A stretch of DNA of 64,000 nt from Papaver somniferum. Lineage: Eukaryota > Streptophyta > Magnoliopsida > Ranunculales > Papaveraceae. The position numbers and the translations under genes were made by a program. Of this stretch, positions 24,101 to 36,297 are shown piece by piece. The notes below the pieces were generated by a model. It did not search any database. It saw only the letters and a program-made list of their open reading frames with translations, and had not been told where the DNA came from. Positions within the stretch are counted from its first letter, which is position 1. The number at the start of each line of letters is the position of its first letter. The stretch is taken from the NCBI RefSeq assembly GCF_003573695.1, contig NC_039358.1, positions 10,644,326-10,708,325 of the forward strand, given 5' to 3'.

Positions 24101-27061
24101 TCATGAAAATATAAAACCATGTAAACTCCTGAATATCCTTGAAGACGTGGATTAGGTTTATTGAAATAAGGTTAGGGATGTAGTTGTGAGGACGGGCTTC
24201 GCTTTTGAGACTTGACCCATTCTTGTCGACCAAAACCCTAGCCGTTCTTTATATACATCTTCAACTCTTGTATTTTTTGATATACATTGTCTAACTCCTT
24301 CCTTGTTTTTAGGCTCAGTTATGAATAATATTCAAAAAAAAAATGTTGATAATAGAGTGGATGACCTTATCTTTTTCGGTGGATCAAGTGTGCAACAGTC
24401 CCCAATTATCAGTAACTCTGGTGTTGGAGAATCCGAAAGATGTGAGGCAGAGTGCATTTCTGGACTATTGGTGTTTACTTTGTTATCCATATTGCACTTC
24501 TGACTCGGATGAGATACTCATGGAGAATTTGGCGTTATGAAGAGAATAAATCTAAACGGTCTTGCTTCTGATGATCTTGTAAATCTGGGAAATTTGAGGT
24601 GGTTGTGAGAGTGACATAATTATGTTAAGGTACATCGGGGTGATTTGGGTTTAGGTCCACATTTTTATAGAGGTTCTTATTCTGGAGGAACATATGGTAG
24701 ATGAAGAGATGAAACATGCTAAGCAGGCGTCTCGGGATGCAAAGGTCAAAGGTGAAGCAGTTGAACATGAAGCAAGAGATTTTCTCTAGGGGGCTCTGTT
24801 GGATGATTTTCTTTAGGGTTGAAATTTGTATGCAACTGGTAAAGAGAGGGTACCCTTATGAATTCGATTTTAATACAAACCCTATATTTCTCCTTCTGTT
24901 ATGCGAGTAAGTGAAAACCCTAAGCTAAATTCATAATAGGAGTTTCTCCCTTGCGCGACCTTTACACTAAAGGTTGTAGAAACTTCGTTTGACATCCGAT
25001 TTCAGTGGTTGAACCCAACTATCGAACAGAAAAGATCTTTCTTTCATCTAGTAGAGAAAGAAATAGGATTTGGAGCTTGTTCTTTCGGTGATAATTCCAC
25101 GTGAAGTTGAACTCGGGAATCCAGAGATTTTTAGCAGCAATTCCTTCAAGTGTTTTGATGATATTTCTTGAATCGTATTTTGATACATAATTACTTTTTA
25201 AACCATGATAGGATAGACGTATACAGACATTTTTCATCAGGGGAGTGTTGTCGAATTTTCTACTTTTCCCAGCTCTTCGAGTTATATGACTAAAGTATGA
25301 GCCGCGTCTGAGTAGAATGGAAACTATAAACTCCTCCTCAATCCGATTGTGAACCTTAGGTTGTCTCATGCATGCATTTATTGTTGAAGTATAACTTGAA
25401 TGCTTCTTATACTTGATATGGTCCTGGTGCACGTGTATAAAACCCTAAAACATCTTATAGGGTTGAAACTATTCATATTTAAATCATTATGTGTTCTGTC
25501 AGGATATGGGTTATTGTTGCAATTGCTGAATACATAGAAAAAGCTGACGGAAAAGAATCTGAAGAGATTGAACAGAGATGAGATATTTATCGAGTCACAG
25601 ATAAGTGCCCCTCACTACTGCAAAGATCGATCTATAGTTCTCAGTACCCAAGTAATAACATGTTGTAATGTGGGTATGATTAACTCAAGATGTTTGGAAG
25701 TTGTATAAATACCCTTGTAAGACTCGAGATTGATCCTTCATGGTGGGAAAAACGATACTCTGTGGGTTTGAGACGTCTGTATAAATTCATGTCAAGGTCT
25801 TGGCTGCATGCGTCTTCATGGACAAGATGAAGTTGTTATTTTGTGTCTACTAGGTGTCTTGACAGGGACTCACATGAATGTTTGTAGCAAAATTATCAAT
25901 CAAGATTTATCTCTTATTTTGTAGGATGGTCAAAGATATCTTCTAGCGCTAGCAAAGCAATGAATACACCTCCGCGATAGCCGAACAATCAATTTATGTT
26001 GACTTTGTTGATGGGATAGTTCCATGGAACTATACTAGGTAATTAGTCACGTGGAGGAGTCATGTTCTGATTTGAGGAAGTTGCAAGTGATAGTCATATC
26101 TTTTCCTTTGCTCATCACATCTAACTCTGAGTCATGGGATAGCCTGTCAATCCTATCTTTCTGAGAGAAAAGGCTTTGACTGAGGGAACTTCTAGCATGC
26201 TTCTGGGATGAGTAGCGTGTAACCTGGAGATACGGTATTGGATTCTTCCTTTTTTAATTTAGTGACAATATCTGGTTATGGTTGTATGTCGAATAGTGGA
26301 ATATTTATCTAAATAGTTATCCTTAAAAGTATCACTATGGAATTCTTTTCCCTTGATATGTTCAGCTTCGAAGATATTCTCCTTCTTGTAAACTAAGATT
26401 TCATTGGATAATAATATTGTATAATAATTGGTATAGCTGAGTTGGAGGCTCATCGAGACTTGGTCTTATAATTGCTAGGGCTTTTTTCTTTCTGACGGGA
26501 CGGGTGTTGAGATAGCATATCGATTATCGGTTTTGCATCTTCCGATAAGTATGAGACTTTGACGAGCATCATCTAGAAAACTACTCTCGTCTTATACTTT
26601 GTTGTGTTCTGGTCATGATCCTCTAGATCAAGAAGAAGGACAAGTTGTATCTTGGTAATATATGGTAGTTCGTGAAAGTAGGTGGCTCTGCAATGTTTTG
26701 ATTAGGTCATGAATTTTTTTTGGAGCCTTTTCAAGTTTTCTCTAAGTTTTTCCTCTAGATGACGAAAATAAAAATCTGACGGAAAAATAACAAGGTCAAT
26801 CGGATACAGAATGTAAGAGTTATAAGTAAAATAGTAAATTGAAATAAACTTCCCGAGTCCCCTGTGATCAGGTTGAGGTCCCTTGACCTAAACTAATTTT
26901 GGAGAAAATATTTATCAGAATATCCAAGTTTAGAGTGTCATCTAGTTCTTGAGGTCTCATTTGCTCAGTTGCATTCGTAACGAGCTTCATCTTCTCTTGT
27001 GAGGTCGATTGCAAACAAACTGGATCCCGTCCACGCTATTCTCAGCAATTATAGTACTCCT
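24101..27061. other. Unassigned, possibly internal region of the family C element
   Basis: Nearly 3 kb with no ORF above 137 codons and no recognisable domain. A TTTATATAC box at about 24249 and an ATG at 24320 (MNNIQKK..) could start a small gene, but the frame closes after 60 codons. No primer site or polyprotein motif seen. Confidence 0.3.
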
Positions 27062-28405
27062 TGAAAAGGCGAGGGTACTCAAATACACCACAATTTTTTT
27101 GTTTCAACCTATAAGTCCTCTACCGAATGTTATCTTCTACGTACATAGTCGAGAAAATATTACAATTCGGTTCACTCTTCGTGTGATCGCCTATGGTATG
27201 ACATCGAGACAATAGAATAACAAGATAACTTGCGTGGTTGATTATGGATACAAGATCGAGACAATACAACAACAAAGTATGTTATTTGATAATAGGTTTG
27301 GGAATCACCAAACTCTATAGGATCACTATCAAGTAATGCAGAGTTAACGTATAAGTGTAATTTACTTTTAATTACAATAAAAAAAATTATAATTGCGGAA
27401 TAGAAAAGTAAATGACACAGCAAGATTTTATAACGAGGAAACCGCAATGCAGAAAAACCCCGGGACCTAGTCTAATTTGGATACTCTTAGAATTAAGCCG
27501 TTATACAAAATGTAATACCAAATTCGTATAGTTGAGACCAAGCATACTACCCCTAGCTACTTAGTTCCCTTAATATCCCTGTGCCTTCGACTTCTAGAGT
27601 CATGCACGTGAATAGCAAATCCTTTGGATCGTATTCCAAACAACAAACGAAGAATATGTTTGGTAACCATTCTAATAAATCTTGATACAAGATATAGACG
27701 AGTCATTGACAAAGGATCTTTCGTTTAATCTAATAAACTCCTTTGTCTAGTTAGATCAATCTAACTTAAACTACCAATGTAATAAAGTATAGATTCACAC
27801 TCAATCAATATAGATCTCAAAGAGATATATAGAGAATGCAGATCTCACGCAACTAATCAATTAGATAAACTGATTCTAATTGGATACCAAACGTGTGCAC
27901 ATAATTCACAAGATACGAAAACTAATAAGAAATCTTCTTCTTCTTGAAATCTTCGTTTATCTTTAAAACCTGAACAACACCACTTGAATTAATCTCTTGT
28001 GATCAATCACGCACAGAATGGAGTCTGTTAATAATGGATTATCACAATATGTCTTTAGATCTAAAAACATTTTTAAAGATCCCGTCGATACTTCGATCTA
28101 GATTGAGTGAATATTATAGCAGGAGAGACGATTCTCAAGCATAAACAAACTAGGTGCAATCAAAATTTCAACAACCGTTAGTCAATCAAGTCAAATCGAA
28201 AACTAATAATAGTGCAATTAATTATCTAGTATCCCATCAACGATACTCATAAAGATTCTTGATCCCATCAACGTAAGAGATTTCACCTAAATATGATACT
28301 TTTCTCTCCGATAGATGGCTCCACCAGAAAAAACTAGAAATGAAGTTTTCATGGCTCTTAGGATAGTTTGATAGAAATGCAAACTCAGGTATTTATATAT
28401 ACTTT
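27062..28405 (-). repeat. Copia LTR fragment (R-U5 side), minus orientation
   Basis: Reverse complement of the 5205-6489 type LTR. The low-coordinate end TGAAAAGGCGAGGGTAC is the complement of the LTR end, preceded by CTCCT. It carries the CCGGGACCTAGTC block at 27460 and the TCAACGATACTCATAAAG block at 28240. It ends at the TATA box, next to a plus-oriented fragment. Confidence 0.8.
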
Positions 28406-28740
28406 GAACACGAGCAGTAACTCTTATCATTTATTTTTCAAAGATATTTCTTGGTACTCTCAAGGTGATCCTGTGCCGAAATAAATAAAAACCTTTTAAT
28501 GAAGGTTTTTGATTTTGTATGCATTAATTATCAGCAATTAATGCATATCTCTAGAAAATAAAAATTAGTGATGTGCATTTACTAGTTGGAGATTTTATAT
28601 TGAGAGATTTCAGAAATATTGGACAAGCAATTATTGGAATTAGTAAAGCCAAATTTTTCCATTCATTGCATATCTTGAGAATATTTTCGGTTTTGGAAAT
28701 TCCTTGGTGTCTAAACATCCCTGGTCTATATTGAGCACGA
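28400..28740 (+). repeat. Copia LTR fragment (U3 side), plus orientation
   Basis: Matches 4880-5210 of the other copia LTR in the same orientation (TTTGAACACG, AATGCATATCTCTAGAAAATAAAAATTAG, GGTTTTGGAAATTCCTTGGTGTC) and ends at the TATA box region GGTCTATA. It faces the preceding fragment head to head. Confidence 0.8.
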
Positions 28741-29204
28741 AGGTTTCACATACCATTTTAGATAAGTAATATTAAAACCGAAACTACAAAAGTAAATTAG
28801 TTTCAATATGTTATCAAGGAAACAATTTCCCCTAAAATACAACAATTCGATTAAGATACTCAATTTTCTTGTTGGAACAATTGTGTATGTACAATCGCTT
28901 GTTTCGATAAGACCGAAATAAAAATCAGAATTAACTTTATTTTTCTCATCAGGCTTTAATTATTCATACAATAACTTATACCTTTCCCTTTAGACAAGAC
29001 AAACACTAGGTTAGTTAACTTGTTTTTATTGTCAAGGCATTCAATTAGACTAGAATAACCTAATCCTCCAATTGAAAAGTGTAACTGGAATCAGAATTAA
29101 CTTAGTTTCTCTTATCCGGAATCAATTGGACTAAAAAAATTATCCCGTATTTTTGTTAAGACATAAACAATAGATACAAACCAAAATAAATTGACTTGCA
29201 CAAT
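28741..29204. other. Unassigned, possible copia internal sequence
   Basis: AT-rich, no ORF. It could be the non-coding 3' internal part of a minus-oriented copia element whose LTR is 27062-28740. ACAAT at 29200-29204 precedes the next LTR. Confidence 0.3.
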
Positions 29205-31506
29205 TGTTAGAGCACTGCTCGTTCGAACTCGCAAGCGTTGTTATCTCAAGCGTTTCTATCTCTTATCTAGTTTACTTATAGCTATGTCTCGGAGTAGGAT
29301 AGAATGTGTAGTTGAGCTTTAGACTTCACGACGTCCATCGATTGAAGACGAATATCTACTGAGGAGAGATTGGGGGAACTTCATCAATAAAAGGTATGTG
29401 GATACTAAAACTTATCTATCACTTAGAAGTCTATTTTATTCTATCTCCTATTGATACTAAGTTGTATAGCTATATAGACTTTTACATTATACACATTTGA
29501 TATTTCGAGCTGAGTTTAACTCGCTTATATTTTTCTCTAAATATGTGTTGGAAAGATTTTTTCTTTAGCTACATTCATCATTATTCTTGACAATTTTAGT
29601 TGGAAACAATGTATTTGTTGGAAAATAAATAATGAGTCAAAGGATGATCATGTGAAAATCGCCTTGTAACATCTTACATGATTTGTGTGAGACAGTCATT
29701 TGATGTCAACTCGGAATGTTTGGTACTGAATATTCGATCACTTAAAAATTTCTTATAAGTTAGTGGTTTGTGTGAGACATCCATTGACGTCTTCTAAAGA
29801 TGTTTGAATGATTGAAATGGGAGTTTAGAACTAAAACCCATGTCTGGAAAACATCACAGTACGCATACTTAATGTACAAACTGTTGGTATGATTCATGTC
29901 CGGAAACCAAGTTTGCATACCAGTATGCGAACGGTTATACCTGAGTTAGGTCTGGAACGACAGTATGCGTACCCGTTTGCGAAATTTCGGACAAGACCAA
30001 AAGTCCGAAACTTAAATTCGCGTACCTGTTTGCAAACTAAGTGGTGAAAGTTCTAAAATCGTTTAAGTATGATTTCATACTCATGAACAAATATATTTTT
30101 AAATTAAGAAATGCAATCTTTGCAAACCATGGATAAATGTTCATGAATTGATTCTCTTGAATCAAATCCGATTTTGCTTCAATTGTGTCTTGTATACTTC
30201 TATGAGAATATAAACAATTGAACAACTCTATAAATAACACAATTAGATTCATTTGATTATTATTTTATCTAGAAGTGTTAGATGAATGTGGTTAATACAA
30301 AAGTGTTCATATGGCTAACTTCGGTTAACTATTGTTGGACCGACTCAATATACACGTTTAGGTACGGTTACCTATATTTAAATGAAGGTATATTTCATCT
30401 GTGTGTAACAAGCTAAGACCATCTAACGGTAGAGAGATATTTTTATTTGGTTTTAAGCAAACTTATATTAAATCTTAAATCAGGATTTCATCTAACGGTG
30501 AATATTGATTGCTTTGTTTCAAAGCTATCAAACCCTGATTTGAAGACTATATAAGGGAGAACACTAGAAAATGGGAAACCTAATCCCCACACCTCCTGTG
30601 TGATATTAGTTGCGACTAGATTCGATTCTCCTTTAACCTAGGTTTTTCTGAAACCATTATAGGTTAACGACTTAAAGACTTCATTGGGATTCTGAAGCCA
30701 GACCCAACTATTTTCTATGTAGTTGCGTGTTCTCATCTTACTTGTTCTATTGTATTGAGTACTGTATTCCCTAAGATTGGCTCGAGATTTATCTCTGATA
30801 AGTAAGATATAAAAATTAATCACAAAGCTCTTCGTGTCATTCTTTGTGATTCCGTAATAACTTGTTCTACTACCATATAGTTAAGTTATTATGAAGTGAT
30901 TTATAATTCTAAGTTGTTCTTCGGGAATATAAGACCGGAGTATCAATTGGTTCCTGTTCACCTTGATTCATCAAAAGACGGAACAAAAACTTCGCAGGTA
31001 TTTATGTGGGAGACAGATTTATCTATCGGAATAGACTTTTATGTGAGAGACAGATTTGTTTATAAAGTCTTTGACTTTGGGTCATAGAAACTCTTAGTTG
31101 TGGGTGAGACCGGCTAAGGGAATCAAGTGCGTAGAGTCCTGCTGGGATTCAGAGGCGTAAGGAACGTGATTGTACCTTAATCGGTGTGAGACTTGGTTAG
31201 GGATCAACTACATTTCAGTATGAAGTTAACTTGTAGTAGGCTAGTGTTTGTAGAAGCTTATTACAGTGTGGTGTTCAAAACTGGACTAGGTCCCGGGGTT
31301 TTACTGCATTTGCGGTTTCCTCGTTAACAAAACTTATGGTGTCTGTGTTATTTCTTTTCTACATTATATTTTCCATATAATTGAAACGTCACATGTTGTG
31401 CGTAGTTCAATCAGTTGGTAAATCCAATCTTTGGTTGTTGATTGAAATTGATTGATACTTGAACATTGGCATTTGATATCGTTCAAGTTATTTCTCATAT
31501 AAATCG
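29205..31506 (+). repeat. Copia LTR A1 (3' truncated)
   Basis: Starts TGTTAGAGCACTGCTCG and contains a U3 minisatellite (29850-30040, unit like GTATGCGTACCCGTTTGCGAA) and a CTATATAAGG box at 30547. It also contains the GTTGTGGGTGAGACCGGCTAAGG and GGACTAGGTCCCGGGG blocks. It stops at TTCAAGTTATTTCTCATATAAATCG, where A2 begins, and lacks the last 200 bp or so seen in the LTR at 39297-41647. Confidence 0.85.
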
Positions 31507-33925
31507 TGTTAGAGCAATGCTCGGTCGAACTCGCAAGCGTTGTTATCTCAAGCTTGTTTCTCAAGTTTAGTGATCAAAACTATAAGTATTGATTTCTAGT
31601 CTACTTATAGTGATGTCTCGGACTAGGATAGATTGTGTAGTTGAGAGTTAGACTTCACGGTGTTTGTAAATTGAATACGAAGAACTACTAAGGAGAGATT
31701 TTGAAACTTCATCAACAAAAGGTATGTGGAGACTGAAACTCATCTATCACTCAGAAAGTTTATTTCTACTCTATCTCCTTCTTGTGACAAAATTCGTATT
31801 ACTATATAGTATTCCATTATACACATTTGATATTTCGAGCTGAGTTTAACTCGCTTACATATTTATCGAAATATGTGTTGGTAATCTTTTGATTCAACCA
31901 AGTTCATCTTATATTCTTGACGAAAGTCAAAAGATGATCATGTGAAAATCGCCAGGTAACATCTTACATGACTTATGTGAGACAGTCATTTGATGTACAC
32001 TCAAAATGTTTCGTATTGATTATTTCAATAACTTGAAAATTCCTTTGATGCTAATAATTCTTGAAAACAACTATTGTCATCCTCTAAGAATGTTTCAATG
32101 ATTGAAATAGAGTTTAGAACACTTAACCATAATTGGATTATATACTTTGTATGCGTACTTGCATATGTGTTGATCCAAGACCGGTATAGTATGCATACCC
32201 ATACGCATACTGGAAAACTCAGTTGAAGGCTGGGAACTTTTGTATGCGTACCCGTACGCGTACTAATTCAACTGTTGGTTTGGATGTGTGATAGTATGCG
32301 TACCCTTTCCTATACTGTCGGACACAATCCAAATCTGGCCACTTAAGTATGCATACCCGTTCGCATACTTGAGTAAGTTAAGTTCTAGAATCGGTTTGTT
32401 CATGAACTAATACATTTATATAATAAGGAATGAAATCTTTTGAAAACCGTGGCTATAATGTTCATGACTTGATTCGAGTGAATCAAAATCGATTTTGCTT
32501 CAATTGTATCTTGTATACGTCTATGAGAATATAAACAATTGAACAACTGTGTAACTAGTTTCATTTGAGTCATTTGAACTAGTTGTGGTAAAGATGAATA
32601 AGGTTGATGTGAAAGTGTTCATATGGCTAACTTCGGTTAACTATTGTTGAGCCAACAAGGTTTGCACGTTTAGGTACGGTTACTCATATCTAAATGAAGG
32701 TACATGATGCGTGTCGTGACCATAATAAATTAATTATTATTTTACTACCTAATTAACAAGTAATATAGTTTAGTCAAGTTCGTTCCTATGATGAGCAAGA
32801 GGTTTTAGTTGTCTTATAATGTTACAAAAAAGGGGTTTTGGTTTTAGATTTTACAAAGCAAAAGAAAATAAACAAAGCAATTAAAAGATAAAGAGAAACC
32901 AATATGAGAAACATGATCAAGGAATACTTCTTCGTTGCAAAACAATGATTTAAGTTATGTTTTTCATCCACTTATTATTAGTCAAAGATTACCACCAACT
33001 GTAGAATAACAGCTAGATCAGTGATATCCCCAAAATCCCTTGTATCACCGGATACGAAAGTTTTCGCCTACCGGATTCTATTTACCAAACCACCTAGTAG
33101 TAGATTACTCAAGATGTAATTTAGTTCAACGCATTAAGATTTATGAATTTATTAGGTTGATATTAGTAGTTAGACTCTTAGATCAAGGTCTACTTGCTAA
33201 TGTTTTTCACATACAATTGCTCCACGGAATCCCTCCGCAAGGTATCGTGTTTTCTACTTGTGTAAAGAGTTAAGAAACGATTACTTTGTCCCCAACTATT
33301 ACTAGATTTAGATCAATTAACGAATCAATTTAGTTGCGCACCTAAATGACCTATCAATCAAGCATAAACATTCTTATTAGAAAAAACAAACGATAATAAT
33401 GTGAAAACTTCAAAGTAGATTTAAAACAAAACTCAAAACATGTCAAGAACTAGGAATTCATCCTCAATCAATAAGAATAAAGAAAAGAGATAGAGCAAAA
33501 ACCAAAGTGTTGTGTGTGTGGAGGTGTGTATAGGTGTATATGTGTAGAGAACTTCTCTATTTATAGGCTTCAATTTGTTTGCGATCCTTTTAGGAATATG
33601 ATCCCTTTCCCATAATAATTCAATTTCCAAATCCTTGTCTTTCTCAAATCCTTCCACCTTCTCTTCCAAATTCAAGCCCAATTCCTCAAATTCTTCATCC
33701 AATTCCAATTATAAATCTTCCAACCCATGAGAAATACTCACACAAAAATCTGTATTTTTGGGTCGCCGGAAAAGTCTCGTTACCACCGGAAATCGGCTAG
33801 AAACGGCATCGGAATAGTGCTTCCAACTATCGAAATCTTCTTTCTGTCGAGGGTATTCCGTCACGGCACCATTAGAAATAACGGTCAAACTGGTCAAGCC
33901 GTCAGTCAATGGATCAAGGCAGAAA

Positions 33926-34551
33926 TAGGGATGTACATCGGGCCGGACAGGCCAGCCCAAGCCCGATTATAGCACAGGTCGGGCAAGACGGGCTTGTAGT
34001 CTTTACTACCCATTAAGTTTAACATGCCGGGACGGGCAATGACAAAAGTTTAATTCCCATGACCCGTCCATATCCCTGAAATAATACAGGCAAAGCCAGG
34101 TCGGGTCGGACAGGCCTCGGGCATAAAAAATAATTCAAAAAATTTAAAAGTATACAGCTTTGTCTTTTTTGCTTGATAAATGATGATATATTTGTAACTC
34201 TTTCAAATGATTGTTCAAGCAATTCATAATCATTACTGTGAAATGTAATTCAAAATTTTCTCGAATCTCAATAAATTGTCCAAATTTGAAATTTAAGTTC
34301 TTGAAAAATCCATCGCATTAGTAGAAAACTTTATTCCAGTCTATCGGCAATCAGGTAGGCTTAGTAACTAAACAGGTTACCGGACGGCTAACAGGCCGGA
34401 CTCCAATATTTGAACAAAAACCCGGGTCCGCCCAATTATAATTATCGGGCAGGCCGCAAGCCCATGACAGGCTTCCGGGCGCCCATGGGCTCCTTCGGAC
34501 CCGGGGGGTACATGACAGGTCGCAGGATTCCGGGCATTCTGTACACCCATA
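33926..34551. mobile_element. hAT-like MITE, GC-rich
   Basis: Flanked by a perfect 8-bp duplication GGCAGAAA (33918-33925 and 34552-34559). Ends TAGGGATGTACATCGGGC and, as reverse complement, TATGGGTGTACAGAATGC, share the TA-GG-TGTACA pattern. The interior is full of GGGC/GCCC motifs (CGGGCC, GGCAGGCC, GGGCGCCC). No transposase. ORFs through it are incidental. Confidence 0.85.
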
Positions 34552-34559
34552 GGCAGAAA

Positions 34560-35388
34560 GTAGTTAGCCGAGTCAGCTGTCTTACTCGGGCTTACTTAGT
34601 TGAGTTTCCTGCAGGATCGATCATCGGCAGGTACCTAGTTAACTCGCCGGGAAGAAAATCCGATAAAGTTTCGTTTATATTCAGGGCATCTCTCAGTCCG
34701 ATTTTAGCTCCATTTCCTGTAACAATTCCTAGCATTCATCTACGTTATTCATTCATAGTAACACAGCTTTGAAAACCCACACTTCTAATTTCTGCAATCC
34801 ATCTTCAATACAACCTCAGCACCAATATCTTCTTTTCTCGACCCAACAACATTACCTTCTGCGATTCAATGGCAGCAGCAGCTTCATCATCTTTTCAGAC
34901 CATTCAACTCCATTTAATCTTCTTCCTGCGATTTCATCCACATACCCATTTCTCTCACGATCTTCTTCAACTGATTTCGAGAACAACCCATGCCCAAATT
35001 CCACCATCTTCATCAGATCCCTTTCTTGCAATTTGAATCTTCTTTCATCTATCTGATGGCAGCAATCATCAAAACCCATATCTTCTTCTTTGTTCATTAT
35101 CACAACAGCAATTAACCTATTCTCTCAATTTCATACTCAGATCCAATTGATCATCAACATCAGATCATCTTCTTCTTCTTCGAATTGTCTACCAGCAGCA
35201 ACAACTCCTACTTTTGTAAATCATTTACAGAGAACCCTAGTTCTCTATCAGGAACAGCTCTAAGATTCAGCAAAAGAGCACCACCTTTCTTCTTCCATTT
35301 CTCGATCTCAAATTCCATCTCTACCTTCACAGCAGTAGCAGCTCAGGGAAGTAAAGTAAGGAGGAAGAGAAGAAAATATCTACTCGAG
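34560..35388. other. Family D LTR body, pyrimidine-rich on the plus strand
   Basis: CT-rich plus strand with Ser-rich ORFs that lack domain signals. As the LTR is minus-oriented, this is probably its GA-rich transcribed leader side. No gene supported. Confidence 0.4.
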
Positions 35389-35757
35389 TTGATTTAGAAC
35401 GCGCGATTGGGGGATAAAAAAGCAATTGGGGGATATAGGAAAAGGACAAAAACGGGATCCAAATATCAAATCAGGGTCACCCCTTATCTAAGTATTTTAG
35501 GTAATTCCTAGCTAATCTACCCCTCACTAATCAGGATTAGTGATTAATAATAATTAATAAAATCTTAAGAATTTTGATAAATGATTATTGTGTGTTATTA
35601 TTTGTGTTTGGGTGAGTGAGGTGAGAGTAGAAGGAGGGAAAGAAAATTTGAGAGGGAATTGTGAAAATGGAGGATGATTGTGAAGAGAGAATTGCTGCTA
35701 AAAGGTCGAAAATTTGATTCTTTTTCTTTGAATCCACCATTTTTGCAGCTGAAAAAG

Positions 35758-35803
35758 CTCGGTGCCGGCATGGACGTGGTATGAATACCATGCCGGCACC
35801 GAG
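35758..35803. repeat. Perfect 16-bp inverted repeat (hairpin)
   Basis: Arms CTCGGTGCCGGCATGG (35758-35773) and its exact complement (35788-35803) around a 14-base loop. The GCCGGCATG core recurs in the minisatellite downstream. Confidence 0.9.
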
Positions 35804-35855
35804 ATTATCCCCCATTTTGAAATTCTAGCTCGCTATGCATGGGGTCTGAGGGGGG

Positions 35856-35875
35856 NNNNNNNNNNNNNNNNNNNN
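35856..35875. other. Assembly gap in a G homopolymer
   Basis: 20 N flanked by 5 and 30 G. True length unknown. Confidence 0.95.
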
Positions 35876-35906
<31 letters not shown>

Positions 35907-36101
35907 CCGAGGGAGCTTAGCCCCTCCCGCCTGCTACCGGCATAGTATTTTGCTTAAATTTCTCTGCTGGCACATGATGTGAAGTATCCAAGAAACTTCA
36001 TTTTTTTTCTCTTGACTACCGGCATTGATAGATTTCTATCGAGCATGCCGGCACTTAGTTACGGCATTGAATGTTAGTTACCAAGCATGCCTGCACCATT
36101 T

Positions 36102-36297
36102 TCCGACATTGTCTTCACCAATTCCGGCATGGTCTTCATCACTTCCGGCGATGTAAAAAAAATATTTATGACATGGTCTTCATCACTACCGGCATGGTCT
36201 TCATCACTTCCGTCATGGTCTTCATCTCTTCCGGCATGGTCTTCATCACTACCGGCATGGTCTGCATCACTACTGGCATGGTCTTCATCACTTCCGA
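36102..36297 (+). repeat. 21-bp minisatellite
   Basis: About eight copies of a unit like GGTCTTCATCACTACCGGCAT, six of them back to back at 36170-36297, with small variants (CTTCC, TCTTC, CTACT). The 21-bp period is a multiple of three, which opens repeat ORFs in several frames. These are not taken as genes. Confidence 0.9.

Noticed and set aside
24303..24540. Possible small gene with upstream TATA-like box
   Set aside because: Frames close at 60-66 codons and no splice continuation could be followed.
25019..25432. 137-codon minus-strand ORF
   Set aside because: No recognisable motif, no repeat-family support and no sign of a promoter or introns; likely chance.
34410..35103. Ser/Pro-rich ORFs
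   Set aside because: Lie across the MITE end and pyrimidine-rich LTR sequence; no domain.
36102..36297. CRISPR-like regular repeats
   Set aside because: No unique spacers; a tandem minisatellite in a plant transposon.
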